DNA from: a virus
Virus record (IMG/VR): IMGVR_UViG_3300037427_002191
Span: 1 to 21,432 of that record
Length of the DNA: 21,432 bases
Direction: 5' to 3' (one strand)
Shown here: piece by piece, positions 8,655 to 16,490 of the stretch
Layout of the letters: every line of letters begins with the position of its first letter
Position numbering within the stretch: the stretch's first letter is position 1
Program-made: the position numbers and the translations under genes
Notes under the pieces: model-generated
Database searches by the model: none
Told to the model about the DNA's origin: nothing
The model's input: only the letters and a program-made list of their open reading frames with translations

Positions 8655-9086
8655 TTGCTTGACACAGTAGTCAATGCCCAACAAAGATTAACAGTTTGGC
8701 GCAATTTCAAAAAACAAGATTTAGAATTAGAAAAAATCATTAATTATATCGGTAGGATAAAAACTACTGAACGTACTTTTGATTTCTATACGCCTAAACA
8801 TTGGCCATCTTGTTGGGAAATAATAGTTGATGGAATGTATTGTTATAGCGGAAAAGCATTACTTCTACATGATACTTTAGTGCACATGGGAAAAATAGAC
8901 CCAAATAAAGTTTCATGGTTTGTAGCAGATAATTACGAATTTGGCCAAGTAGGACTTGCTTTTTCAGACGGAGTATGTTACTATAACATTTTACCGAATC
9001 AAACTGTGAAAAGACAAGATTTAGATAATTACATACGAGTATTAGAAAATATTAAACATAACAAACTAGACAAAATCAAACGATGA
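8655..9086 (+). CDS. Hypothetical protein, 143 aa, starting directly after the fibre stop codon
   Basis: The reading frame is the same as that of the fibre gene and begins with TTG immediately after its TAA (TAATTG). The next in-frame ATG is about 60 codons later and would remove most of the soluble, well-formed N-terminal half, so TTG or some form of coupling from the fibre is likely. A weak GGGAT lies 2 nt before the TAATTG. The product is basic and soluble, with several Trp and Cys residues (WPSCWEI, MYCYSGKALLLHDTLVHMGK). No family is recognised. It overlaps nrdA by ATGA and so may be coupled to ribonucleotide reductase expression. Confidence 0.65.
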   Translation: MLDTVVNAQQRLTVWRNFKKQDLELEKIINYIGRIKTTERTFDFYTPKHWPSCWEIIVDGMYCYSGKALLLHDTLVHMGKIDPNKVSWFVADNYEFGQVGLAFSDGVCYYNILPNQTVKRQDLDNYIRVLENIKHNKLDKIKR

Positions 9087-11371
9087 AAGTAACAAAACGT
9101 AATGGACACAAAGAAGACTTAAACATAGACAAACTACACAAAGTTGTCATGTACGCAGTTGACGGTTTAACCGGCGTAAGTGCTTCTCAAGTAGAAATCA
9201 ACAGCCAGATTCAATTCTATGATGGTATCGCATCAACTGATATCCAAGAAACATTAATTAAAAGTACAGCAGATTTAATCTCTGAAGAAACACCAAATTA
9301 TCAATATGTAGCAGGTAGATTAATTAACTATCATTTGCGTAAGATGGTTTACAATACATTCGAACCACCTTGCTTATGCGATATTGTACAAAAGAATATC
9401 GACGACGGTTTCTATGATTCAGAATTTGTTGACTTATATACCAAAGACGAAATCAATCAATTACAATCTTATATTAAACATGAACGTGACGAAGATTTAA
9501 CTTATGCGGCCATGGAACAGTTCCGTGGTAAGTACCTAGTACAAAACAGGGCAACAGGGCAAATTTACGAAACGCCACAAGTAGCATACATGATGATTGC
9601 GGCTACATTGTTTGGCAGATATCCTGAAAAGAAAAGAATGGCGTATGTGAAAGCATACTACGATGCTATCAGCACTTTTAGAATTTCCTTGCCTACGCCA
9701 GTTATGGCAGGTGTAAGAACACCGCAAAGACAATTTAGTAGTTGCGTACTAATTGAAACAGATGACAGTTTAGATAGCATAAACGCAACAAGTAGCAGTA
9801 TTGTAAAGTATGTAAGCCAGAAAGCAGGTATCGGTATTGGTGCTGGTAACATTAGGGCAATTGGCTCACCTATCAGGAGTGGAGACGCAACCCACACAGG
9901 AGTTATCCCCTTCTATAAATTATTTCAATCAGCAGTTAAGTCATGCTCCCAAGGTGGAGTAAGGGGAGGAGCCGCCACATTATACTACCCAATTTGGCAC
10001 TTAGAAGTCGAGGACTTACTGGTGTTAAAGAACAACAAAGGTACAGAAGATAATCGTGTAAGGCACATGGACTATGGTGTACAGTTTAACAAACTAATGT
10101 ACGAAAGACTTATTAAAGGCGAAAACATCACATTGTTCTCTCCACATGATGTACCGGGTTTATACGATGCCTTCTTTGCTGATCAAGACAAGTTTAAAGA
10201 AATATACGAAAAAGCAGAACGTATGACTAGCATTAAGAAGAAGTCTGTTCCTGCTATTGAATTGTTTTCTGCGTTTGTTCAAGAACGTAAAGACACAGGC
10301 AGAATTTATTTAATGAATGTTGACCATGCTAATACACACGGCGCATTCATCGAAGATGTAGCACCAATTAGACAAAGCAATTTATGTTGTGAAATTAATC
10401 TACCAACAAAGCCATTAAGTCATATACATGACGAAGATGGTGAAATTAGTTTATGTACATTAAGTGCAGTCAATTGGGGTGTTATTAAAGACTTTGAAGA
10501 AATGAATAAAGTATGTAAGTTAGCAGTTAGAGGATTAGATGAACTGTTAGACTATCAACAGTATCCTGTATTAGCGGCTGAATTAAGCACAATGAAAAGA
10601 CGTCCACTAGGCATTGGTATTATTAACTTTGCTTACTGGATGGTTAAAAATGACATGACCTATCAAGAGCCAAACTTGGAATTAATTGACGAGTGGGCAG
10701 AGGCGTGGAGTTACAGTTTAATCAAAGCCAGTAACAAACTAGCAATGGAAAAAGGCAAGTGCCCAGGCACAGACGAAACAAAATACGGTTTAGGCATTAC
10801 ACCTAATCAAACATACAAGAAAGAATTAGATGAATTAGTTAAGCACAAAGAAAGACAAAATTGGAAAGAACTTAGAAAGAATTTAAAAGAACATGGTATT
10901 AGAAATAGTACACTAATGGCACTTATGCCTGCTGAGACATCAGCACAGATTAGTAATAGTACAAATGGTATTGAACCGCCGCGTGGATATATTAGTATTA
11001 AACAAAGTAAACACGGCGTACTAAAACAAGTAGTACCAGGCTTTCCATACTATAAAAACAAATACGATCTGTTGTGGGATCAAAAGTCGCCACAAGGCTA
11101 TTTGAAAATAATGGCGGTGTTACAAAAGTACATAGACCAAGGGATTTCGGTAAATACTTCTTATAATCCTGAACACTATGAAGATGAAAAAGTACCAATG
11201 AGTGTGCTGATTCAGGATCTCCTCATGTTTTATAAGTATGGTGGTAAACAATTATACTACAATAACACATACGATGGACAAGGTGAGATAGATATCAACA
11301 AAGATGATAAACTAGAAGATCTGCCAATGGGGGAGATCGATGACGAAGACTGCGAGAGTTGTAAAATATAA
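9083..11371 (+). CDS. nrdA: Ribonucleoside-diphosphate reductase, alpha subunit (class Ia)
   Basis: This is the large catalytic subunit, reducing NDPs to dNDPs in the cytoplasm. Length (762 aa) equals that of E. coli NrdA. An N-terminal ATP-cone (MKVTKRNGHKEDLNIDKL, about residues 1-90) indicates allosteric control by ATP/dATP. The active-site segment N433-L-C435-C-E437 matches E. coli Asn437/Cys439/Glu441; cysteines in FSSCVLIE and ISLCTLSAVNWG match the redox pair. The radical-transfer Tyr pair is present in QLYYNNT. The C-terminal tail ends CESCKI, a CxxC instead of the CxxxxC of E. coli, and would still serve thioredoxin/glutaredoxin reduction. The ATG overlaps the upstream stop (ATGA), and nrdB follows with a 1-nt overlap. 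Confidence 0.97.
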   Translation: MKVTKRNGHKEDLNIDKLHKVVMYAVDGLTGVSASQVEINSQIQFYDGIASTDIQETLIKSTADLISEETPNYQYVAGRLINYHLRKMVYNTFEPPCLCDIVQKNIDDGFYDSEFVDLYTKDEINQLQSYIKHERDEDLTYAAMEQFRGKYLVQNRATGQIYETPQVAYMMIAATLFGRYPEKKRMAYVKAYYDAISTFRISLPTPVMAGVRTPQRQFSSCVLIETDDSLDSINATSSSIVKYVSQKAGIGIGAGNIRAIGSPIRSGDATHTGVIPFYKLFQSAVKSCSQGGVRGGAATLYYPIWHLEVEDLLVLKNNKGTEDNRVRHMDYGVQFNKLMYERLIKGENITLFSPHDVPGLYDAFFADQDKFKEIYEKAERMTSIKKKSVPAIELFSAFVQERKDTGRIYLMNVDHANTHGAFIEDVAPIRQSNLCCEINLPTKPLSHIHDEDGEISLCTLSAVNWGVIKDFEEMNKVCKLAVRGLDELLDYQQYPVLAAELSTMKRRPLGIGIINFAYWMVKNDMTYQEPNLELIDEWAEAWSYSLIKASNKLAMEKGKCPGTDETKYGLGITPNQTYKKELDELVKHKERQNWKELRKNLKEHGIRNSTLMALMPAETSAQISNSTNGIEPPRGYISIKQSKHGVLKQVVPGFPYYKNKYDLLWDQKSPQGYLKIMAVLQKYIDQGISVNTSYNPEHYEDEKVPMSVLIQDLLMFYKYGGKQLYYNNTYDGQGEIDINKDDKLEDLPMGEIDDEDCESCKI

Positions 11372-12459
11372 TGGGCGTACTTAATACTAAATCAAAATAT
11401 ACAAATAAAACAAATATGTTTTTATCTGATGACATGGGGATTCAGCGATTTGATGTTCTCAAATATAAACAGTTTGATAAACTCACAGAAAAACAATTAG
11501 GTTTCTTTTGGAGACCAGAAGAAGTAGATATAATCAAAGATAGTAAAGACTTTAGAGAACTTACAGACTTTGAGCAACATATATTTACAAGTAATTTAAA
11601 AAGACAAATACTGTTAGATAGTGTACAAGGACGTTCACCTAACATTGCTTTCTTGCCTGTAGTAAGTCTACCAGAATTAGAAACCTGGATAGAGACTTGG
11701 GCATTCTCAGAAACAATTCACAGTAGAAGTTATACACATATTATCAGAAACGTATATCCTGACCCGAGCAAAGTTTTTGATGAAATGATGAATGTTAAAG
11801 AGATTATAGACTGCTCAGATAGTATAACAGAATACTACAACTCACTTATAGATTATAATTTGTTAAGAGATTCAGGTAGTGCTAAGTACGACGAGTACGA
11901 ACATAAAAAACGTATTTGGATGTGTTTAATGAGTGTAAACATTTTAGAAGGTGTACGTTTTTATGTTTCATTTGCTTGTAGTTGGGCATTTGCTGAACTT
12001 AAGAAAATGGAAGGTAATGCTAAAATTATTAAACTGATTGCTAGAGATGAAAATGTTCACTTAGCAAGTACACAACAAATGCTAAAATTGTTACCACGCG
12101 AAGACACAGACTTTGAAAAGATTCGCGAAGAAACATATGACGACTGTACACAACTATTTTTAGACGCAGTAGAGCAAGAAAAGAAATGGGCAGACTATTT
12201 GTTTAAAGACGGAAGTATTATTGGCCTTAACGCAGATCTACTTAAACAGTATGTCGAGTATATAGCAGGTAAAAGAATGCACGCCGTAGGTCAAAAGAAA
12301 ATATTCAATACCGGTACAAATCCATTACCGTGGACCCAAGCATGGATAACAGGCGGAGAAGTTCAAGTAGCACCACAAGAAACTGAAATAAGCAGTTATG
12401 TTATCGGTGGTACAAAGCAAGATGTCGACAAAGAAACCTTCACCGGCTTTACACTATAA
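11371..12459 (+). CDS. nrdB: Ribonucleoside-diphosphate reductase, beta subunit (class Ia)
   Basis: This subunit carries the diiron centre and stable tyrosyl radical that NrdA needs. Metal ligands and radical residue are visible: Asp83 region (LLDSVQGRSPN), Glu114-x2-His117 and radical Tyr121 (ETIHSRSY, E. coli 115/118/122), then Glu in ILEGVRFY and Glu-x-x-His in ARDENVHLAS. It therefore looks like a complete, oxygen-dependent class Ia subunit, not an Ic Phe or Leu variant. The start overlaps the nrdA stop by one base (TAATG). The C-terminus is FTGFTL. No thioredoxin or glutaredoxin gene is nearby, so reductant is probably from the host or from elsewhere in the genome. Confidence 0.97.
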   Translation: MGVLNTKSKYTNKTNMFLSDDMGIQRFDVLKYKQFDKLTEKQLGFFWRPEEVDIIKDSKDFRELTDFEQHIFTSNLKRQILLDSVQGRSPNIAFLPVVSLPELETWIETWAFSETIHSRSYTHIIRNVYPDPSKVFDEMMNVKEIIDCSDSITEYYNSLIDYNLLRDSGSAKYDEYEHKKRIWMCLMSVNILEGVRFYVSFACSWAFAELKKMEGNAKIIKLIARDENVHLASTQQMLKLLPREDTDFEKIREETYDDCTQLFLDAVEQEKKWADYLFKDGSIIGLNADLLKQYVEYIAGKRMHAVGQKKIFNTGTNPLPWTQAWITGGEVQVAPQETEISSYVIGGTKQDVDKETFTGFTL

Positions 12460-12467
12460 TATAAATA
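12460..12467 (+). promoter_or_regulatory. T4-type late promoter (TATAAATA, exact)
   Basis: An exact TATAAATA lies just after the nrdB stop, 22 nt before the ATG at 12490, with a strong Shine-Dalgarno (AGAGGAA) in between. The promoter separates the metabolic nrd genes from the following late genes. Confidence 0.8.
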
Positions 12468-12489
12468 TTCACATACACAGAGGAAACAC

Positions 12490-12786
12490 ATGTTACTACA
12501 AAAACCACACGCCAAAGGCGATATTGTCACAATCAAATTAACCAGCGATACCGAAATTATTACACGTTTTGTTTCACAAGACGACAACGGTATTACATTC
12601 GAAAAACCTATGGCAGTAAGTATAACTCCACAAGGACTTGGATTAATGCCTTGGTTATTCAGTGCTGACGCATCTAAAGAAATTACTATTGCTAATACGC
12701 AAGTATTTTGTACAATGGATACATTAAAAGATCTCGCTGATCAATATGTCGAAGGTACAACTGGAATCACGTTAGCAAAAGCATAA
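12490..12786 (+). CDS. Hypothetical protein, possibly Sm-like, 98 aa
   Basis: The ATG has a clear AGAGGA Shine-Dalgarno and an exact late promoter upstream. The product is small, soluble and beta-rich, with strands such as GDIVTIKLTSDTEIITRFVS followed by a turn and PMAVSITPQGLGLMPWLF. Strand spacing (DIVTIKL / EIITRFVSQDDNGITFEKP) suggests an Sm-like open barrel, and a Sm-like protein of putative cyanophage origin is known structurally; whether this is the same family is inference from pattern only. It has no membrane segment. The next gene's late promoter overlaps its stop codon, so the following PAAR gene can be read separately. Confidence 0.7.
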   Translation: MLLQKPHAKGDIVTIKLTSDTEIITRFVSQDDNGITFEKPMAVSITPQGLGLMPWLFSADASKEITIANTQVFCTMDTLKDLADQYVEGTTGITLAKA

Positions 12787-12789
12787 ATA
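12782..12789 (+). promoter_or_regulatory. T4-type late promoter (CATAAATA) 5 nt before ATG
   Basis: CATAAATA overlaps the end of the upstream gene and stops 5 nt before the ATG at 12795. With T4 late spacing (motif at about -13 to -6) transcription would start at the A of ATG. There is no Shine-Dalgarno before this ATG. Confidence 0.65.
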
Positions 12790-12794
12790 CTAGT

Positions 12795-13058
12795 ATGCCA
12801 AAAGCCGCAAGAAAAACAGCAGATATAGCCGGAGGGCCAATCAAAGAAGGGTCTGACAATGTAAAGATTGAAGGACTTGCCGCCGCACGAAAGGGCGATG
12901 CTATACAGGCTCATGGTGATTCACCGCATAAAAATCCAAAGATTGCTGATGGTTCGAGCAGAGTAAAAATTAATGGTAAGCCAGCCGCAAGAGTAGATGA
13001 CCCTGCAACTTGTGGTCATGCTATTCAAGGTGGTGCTAGTCGTGTTAATATTGGATGA
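12795..13058 (+). CDS. PAAR-domain baseplate spike-tip protein
   Basis: This is a short (87 aa) protein of two repeats: about 18-35 (GSDNVKIEGLAAARKGD) and 53-70 (GSSRVKINGKPAARVDD), with a final ASRVNIG strand. Such repeats and the His40/His45, Cys73/His75 set are those of PAAR proteins, which form a sharp cone at the tip of the T4 central spike (gp5.4) and of type VI secretion spikes and bind a metal. It is a little shorter than T4 gp5.4. No other Met occurs in the frame, so ATG 12795 must be the start, even though it has no Shine-Dalgarno and lies 5 nt after a late promoter. It overlaps the next gene by ATGA. Confidence 0.85.
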   Translation: MPKAARKTADIAGGPIKEGSDNVKIEGLAAARKGDAIQAHGDSPHKNPKIADGSSRVKINGKPAARVDDPATCGHAIQGGASRVNIG

Positions 13059-14245
13059 TAGATAACGCCAAATTTGGCATTTCAAATGAAACTAAATTAC
13101 ATTTAGTTCCCATTAAAGAAAAATTACACTTTGATACAGATAAAGTTTATGACTTTAGACGTCGTACTATGTTAGGTGGCATTGGCATAGAATTAGACTT
13201 AGTTGAAGCAAATCTACATGAAGTAATACTGCCTTACACCACTACCGCAATATCAAAAAATCCAAAAATAGAAAACAATATAATTGATTATGTTAGATTA
13301 CATTTAAAAGAATATCTACAGGAGAATAATTATAATTTATTTTTAAGTGGTGGTGTTGACAGCGAAAACGTTGCTAATATATTTTTACAATTAGGCATAC
13401 GATTCACACCAATAATAGTCACATACGGTCATAAAGACAAAGTTCTTAATGATTACGACACAAAGTATGCTTTTGACTTTTGTAATAAACATAATTTAAG
13501 ACCAACTGTTATAGATATAGATATAATTCCGTTTTTTAATACAGGTAAAGTAATGGAGTATTGCAGAGAGTATAAGTGTACTAGTCCACAGTTTCCTCCT
13601 ATACTACACGCATTTGAAAAGATCGACGGTAACATAATTTATTCAGGACATCACAAAATATTTACAAATCTTTTTTACAACGCAAGAAAAGAATCAGCAG
13701 ATTTAGAAACGGTATTAGATAATTTTACTTACAAAAATGATTTGTTTAATGACATAGACTACATGACCAAGCCTACATCATTATGGGTGTTTGATAAAGC
13801 ATTAAGCAAACGCAATGACAACTCTTTGTCTGACTTTTATAATTGTACAGCCGATATGGCTCTAACACAAACTAACAATATGATCAACAATACAAATGTA
13901 ACGTTCGATGAGTTACTAGATTACAATGTGTGGCAATACAGAGAAGGATACATGTATCATGGGTTTGGTCAAGTTGATAATCCTAAAAACTTTAGATCGT
14001 TTAAGAAAGATAAATACGACTTTAAGATAAATCACATTTACACACCAAACAACTTGTTCGCTTTACCTAGAACTAAATATACTGGCTTTGAGGGTATCAA
14101 AAAGTTCTATTCAGATAAATACTTAGGTAAAGACATGTTACTCCAAGAGTTTGACAAGTATTTTAGAGAAACAATGTTGCGATCGACTATAGGTTTTGGA
14201 CAGGAGGCTAGTAGGATCGTAAATTATATATTGAAGGAAGATTAA
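13055..14245 (+). CDS. PP-loop ATPase / asparagine-synthetase-like protein, 396 aa
   Basis: The PP-loop motif S98-G-G-V-D-S103 (in LFLSGGVDSENV) binds the pyrophosphate of ATP. It is followed by PIIVTYGHKDK and VIDID, the strand-loop pattern of the adenylating domain of asparagine synthetases and related N-type ATP pyrophosphatases. There is no N-terminal glutaminase domain (no Cys2), so ammonia or another nucleophile would have to be supplied, or the protein adenylates a different substrate such as a sugar or nucleoside. The C-terminal 150 residues are unrecognised. The start overlaps the PAAR stop by ATGA. A long ORF antisense to it is a shadow. Confidence 0.75.
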   Translation: MIDNAKFGISNETKLHLVPIKEKLHFDTDKVYDFRRRTMLGGIGIELDLVEANLHEVILPYTTTAISKNPKIENNIIDYVRLHLKEYLQENNYNLFLSGGVDSENVANIFLQLGIRFTPIIVTYGHKDKVLNDYDTKYAFDFCNKHNLRPTVIDIDIIPFFNTGKVMEYCREYKCTSPQFPPILHAFEKIDGNIIYSGHHKIFTNLFYNARKESADLETVLDNFTYKNDLFNDIDYMTKPTSLWVFDKALSKRNDNSLSDFYNCTADMALTQTNNMINNTNVTFDELLDYNVWQYREGYMYHGFGQVDNPKNFRSFKKDKYDFKINHIYTPNNLFALPRTKYTGFEGIKKFYSDKYLGKDMLLQEFDKYFRETMLRSTIGFGQEASRIVNYILKED

Positions 14246-14246
14246 T

Positions 14247-15947
14247 ATGGCAGATAAAAACTATTTCGTATCAATGGTAAACCACTTTATTGATAGTGGA
14301 GTATCACCTACAGACTGGTCACCAGATGATCAAAAACAAGAACTAGTAACAGCAGGAGCAACTATTGTTAATGAATTTGCTAATATTGATAGCGGATTTT
14401 ATGAGTTAACTATAGATGAGAGCAACATCAGTAGCATTACTGACTTAGCAAATGTTAAAGCAACTGAAGTAGTAGGAGCGGGTTCAAATGTATCAACTCT
14501 TGCTATTAGTGAATCAACAACAGAATGGCATAAGCAAAGATTAGTTACTAGGAACCTTCCACTAAGAGATACTTTCGATCCTGTTTACGAAGGTGACAAC
14601 TCAACAGTTTATATTGTAGACAGTGGTTGCGATATATTACACCCAGAATTAGCAAATGCTACAATACAAAAAGTTCACAATCCAACTAACGGTGGCTACA
14701 ACGATTTTATCGGCGGTGGCGGAGACGCATCAACATTTACGATTGAAGACGACCATGGACACGGTACAGCAATGGCAAGTTTCATAGCAGGCGACAAATT
14801 AGGTGTTGCCAGAAATGCTAAAATTGGAGTAGTAAAAGTTAGCGGTGCTAATGGGTCTGCTGATATTTCAGATGTTGCTAAAGGTGTCAACTCAATGTTT
14901 ACACATAGAGCATGGGAAACAGCAAAAGACAGTGGTGGTACATACGCAACAGCAGTAGCACTTATGGCGTTTACGTTTCCAAAATCAGAAGCACTAGATA
15001 GGCTTATCACTTGTATGTGGAACAGACGTTTCTTAGTTGTTGCCGCGGCAGGTAATGCCGGTGGTGACGTTGATAATTATTCACCCGGTGGTCTTAACAG
15101 TATCCTTACAGTAGGTGCTAGTGACAGTTCAGATAACGTACCAGCATTCTCAAATGACGCAGGTGCTGTAGTTGAACCAGGTACAGGACTACAAACTAAC
15201 GGTGGTGAAGAAGTTGATGTTTTTGCTCCAGGTGTAGCAATTAATTTAGCCACAATTTCAAATAGAAACGAAGGCGGTGGTTACGACTCAGTAGCAGACG
15301 AAGACTTATACGAAGTTGGGTCAGGTACCAGTGCATCAGCCGCAATAGTAGCCGGTGTATCAGCAATAGCAGTTCAAAGAAACCCAGGTTACAAAGCAGA
15401 ACAAGTTAAAGACTTTGTACAATCACAATCCTTAACAGGAATGTTATTCCAAGATCCAGGATTGTATAGCACAACACCAAATAACATTGTGTATTTAGAA
15501 AATGAATATTATGCTACAGTATGGAACACTAATCCTGGTTCACTAGGTGAAACATTAATTAGTGGAGCAAGTAGTGTTGATCTTGCTTTAGATGTAGCAA
15601 ACACAGTTACAGGTATTGCTAGTTCAGAGTTTGCCGCATTACCACCAGCATTAGAGTTAAGTGGTAACGCAACAGACGGTTGGAAACTCACAGCAAATAC
15701 AACTGTAACAGCGGCATTAACAGAAGATAAAATTTATAACTTTATTTTAACAGCAACTAAAAACGATAACACAGAGTTCAATAGACACTTTGCGTATGGT
15801 TTCTACACAGGTTCAGAAATTACAGATAGTAAAAGAGATGATGCCTCAGAAACATATTTTGTTGTTGACGGTAGTGATACTGAAGAAGTTCTTTATATTA
15901 AAGGTATGCAAGCCGCATTTGGTGGTGGTAACTTCCAACTTAAATAG
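14247..15947 (+). CDS. Subtilisin-like serine protease (S8), 566 aa
   Basis: The S8 catalytic set is complete: Asp125 (VDSGCD), His172 (in HGHGTAMASFIAG), oxyanion Asn270 (AAAGNAGG) and Ser362 (GSGTSASAA). Residues 1-90 resemble an I9-type propeptide/inhibitor (GFYELTIDESN... ITDLANVKATEV), so it may self-activate. No secretion signal is visible. Residues about 420-566 are a separate beta-rich, Ig/cadherin-like domain (PPALELSGNATDGWKL), often used for attachment. The gene has AAGGAAG before ATG, one base after the previous stop, and ends just before a strong terminator. A virion-bound protease acting on host surface proteins or on phage proteins is plausible; the role is inferred. Confidence 0.9.
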   Translation: MADKNYFVSMVNHFIDSGVSPTDWSPDDQKQELVTAGATIVNEFANIDSGFYELTIDESNISSITDLANVKATEVVGAGSNVSTLAISESTTEWHKQRLVTRNLPLRDTFDPVYEGDNSTVYIVDSGCDILHPELANATIQKVHNPTNGGYNDFIGGGGDASTFTIEDDHGHGTAMASFIAGDKLGVARNAKIGVVKVSGANGSADISDVAKGVNSMFTHRAWETAKDSGGTYATAVALMAFTFPKSEALDRLITCMWNRRFLVVAAAGNAGGDVDNYSPGGLNSILTVGASDSSDNVPAFSNDAGAVVEPGTGLQTNGGEEVDVFAPGVAINLATISNRNEGGGYDSVADEDLYEVGSGTSASAAIVAGVSAIAVQRNPGYKAEQVKDFVQSQSLTGMLFQDPGLYSTTPNNIVYLENEYYATVWNTNPGSLGETLISGASSVDLALDVANTVTGIASSEFAALPPALELSGNATDGWKLTANTTVTAALTEDKIYNFILTATKNDNTEFNRHFAYGFYTGSEITDSKRDDASETYFVVDGSDTEEVLYIKGMQAAFGGGNFQLK

Positions 15948-15965
15948 AATCAATTTAATAAAAAG

Positions 15966-15990
15966 TAGGCTGGTAACAGCCTATTTTTTT
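15966..15990 (+). terminator. Rho-independent terminator
   Basis: A perfect 7-bp stem (TAGGCTG / CAGCCTA) with a GTAA tetraloop (GNRA type) is followed by seven T. It lies 18 nt after the subtilase stop and is the only clear intrinsic terminator in the window. It closes the late unit that includes the PAAR, PP-loop and protease genes. Confidence 0.9.
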
Positions 15991-16000
15991 GACTATTCAA

Positions 16001-16008
16001 AATAAATA
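16001..16008 (+). promoter_or_regulatory. T4-type late promoter (AATAAATA) 5 nt before ATG
   Basis: AATAAATA lies just after the terminator and ends 5 nt before the ATG at 16014. No Shine-Dalgarno lies before this ATG. The position implies a leaderless transcript for the GNAT/radical SAM pair. Confidence 0.6.
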
Positions 16009-16013
16009 ATACT

Positions 16014-16490
16014 ATGGACGCGAAAACAATCACATTTGAAGAAATCAGCAACGTGTGGCACTCTAAATTATGGCCAGATAGAGTTAGTCCAATTGAAACG
16101 CATAGTGCTATGACTTGGCCGTTTGATGGTAACCCAATTGAATTTGATATGGACGTTTTTAATTACGAACCAACATTCTTTGGAGTATTTAATAACAATA
16201 AACTAATAGGGGTTAATAGCGGCCACAGAACAAAAGATAATATATACAGAAGTAGAGGTATTTGGGTAGACCCTACTTATAGAAAAATAGGCGTAGCACA
16301 AATGTTATTTCTTATGACAGAAAGTCAAGCAGTAAGAGAAGGCTGTGAAATAATTTGGAGTATACCTAGAAAAAGTGCTCTCAAATCTTATACTAAATTT
16401 GGATTCGAAACTGTGGGAAATTATTTTGACGAGGGCATGGAGTTTGGACCTAACATATATGTTAAAAAGGAAATAAATGTCAATAATTAA
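16014..16490 (+). CDS. GNAT-family N-acetyltransferase, 158 aa
   Basis: The acetyl-CoA-binding motif A is visible at residues 85-96 (VDPTYRKIGVAQ), matching the R/Q-x-x-G-x-G/A loop after a beta-strand (SRGIWVD). The helix AQMLFLMTESQA and strand IIWSIPRKSALKSYTKFGFE follow, the latter being motif B with the common Y-x-k-x-GF pattern of GNATs. Length is typical for a single GNAT domain. The substrate cannot be read from sequence. The ATG has no Shine-Dalgarno, and it sits 5 nt after a late promoter. It overlaps the radical SAM gene by 14 nt, so the two are probably made together. Confidence 0.85.
   Translation: MDAKTITFEEISNVWHSKLWPDRVSPIETHSAMTWPFDGNPIEFDMDVFNYEPTFFGVFNNNKLIGVNSGHRTKDNIYRSRGIWVDPTYRKIGVAQMLFLMTESQAVREGCEIIWSIPRKSALKSYTKFGFETVGNYFDEGMEFGPNIYVKKEINVNN

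Noticed and set aside
14009-14121. GATAAATA at 14009-14016 and 14114-14121
   Set aside because: Both lie inside the PP-loop gene and are produced by in-frame Asp-Lys-Tyr codons (GAT AAA TAC); no gene starts shortly downstream.
15790-16005. 71-codon + strand ORF overlapping the end of the subtilase gene
   Set aside because: It is out of frame with the subtilase, crosses the terminator hairpin and has no start signal.
16014-16490. Toxin-antitoxin or defence role for the GNAT protein
   Set aside because: No antitoxin-like small gene is next to it, and it overlaps a radical SAM gene; nothing beyond the GNAT fold can be claimed.
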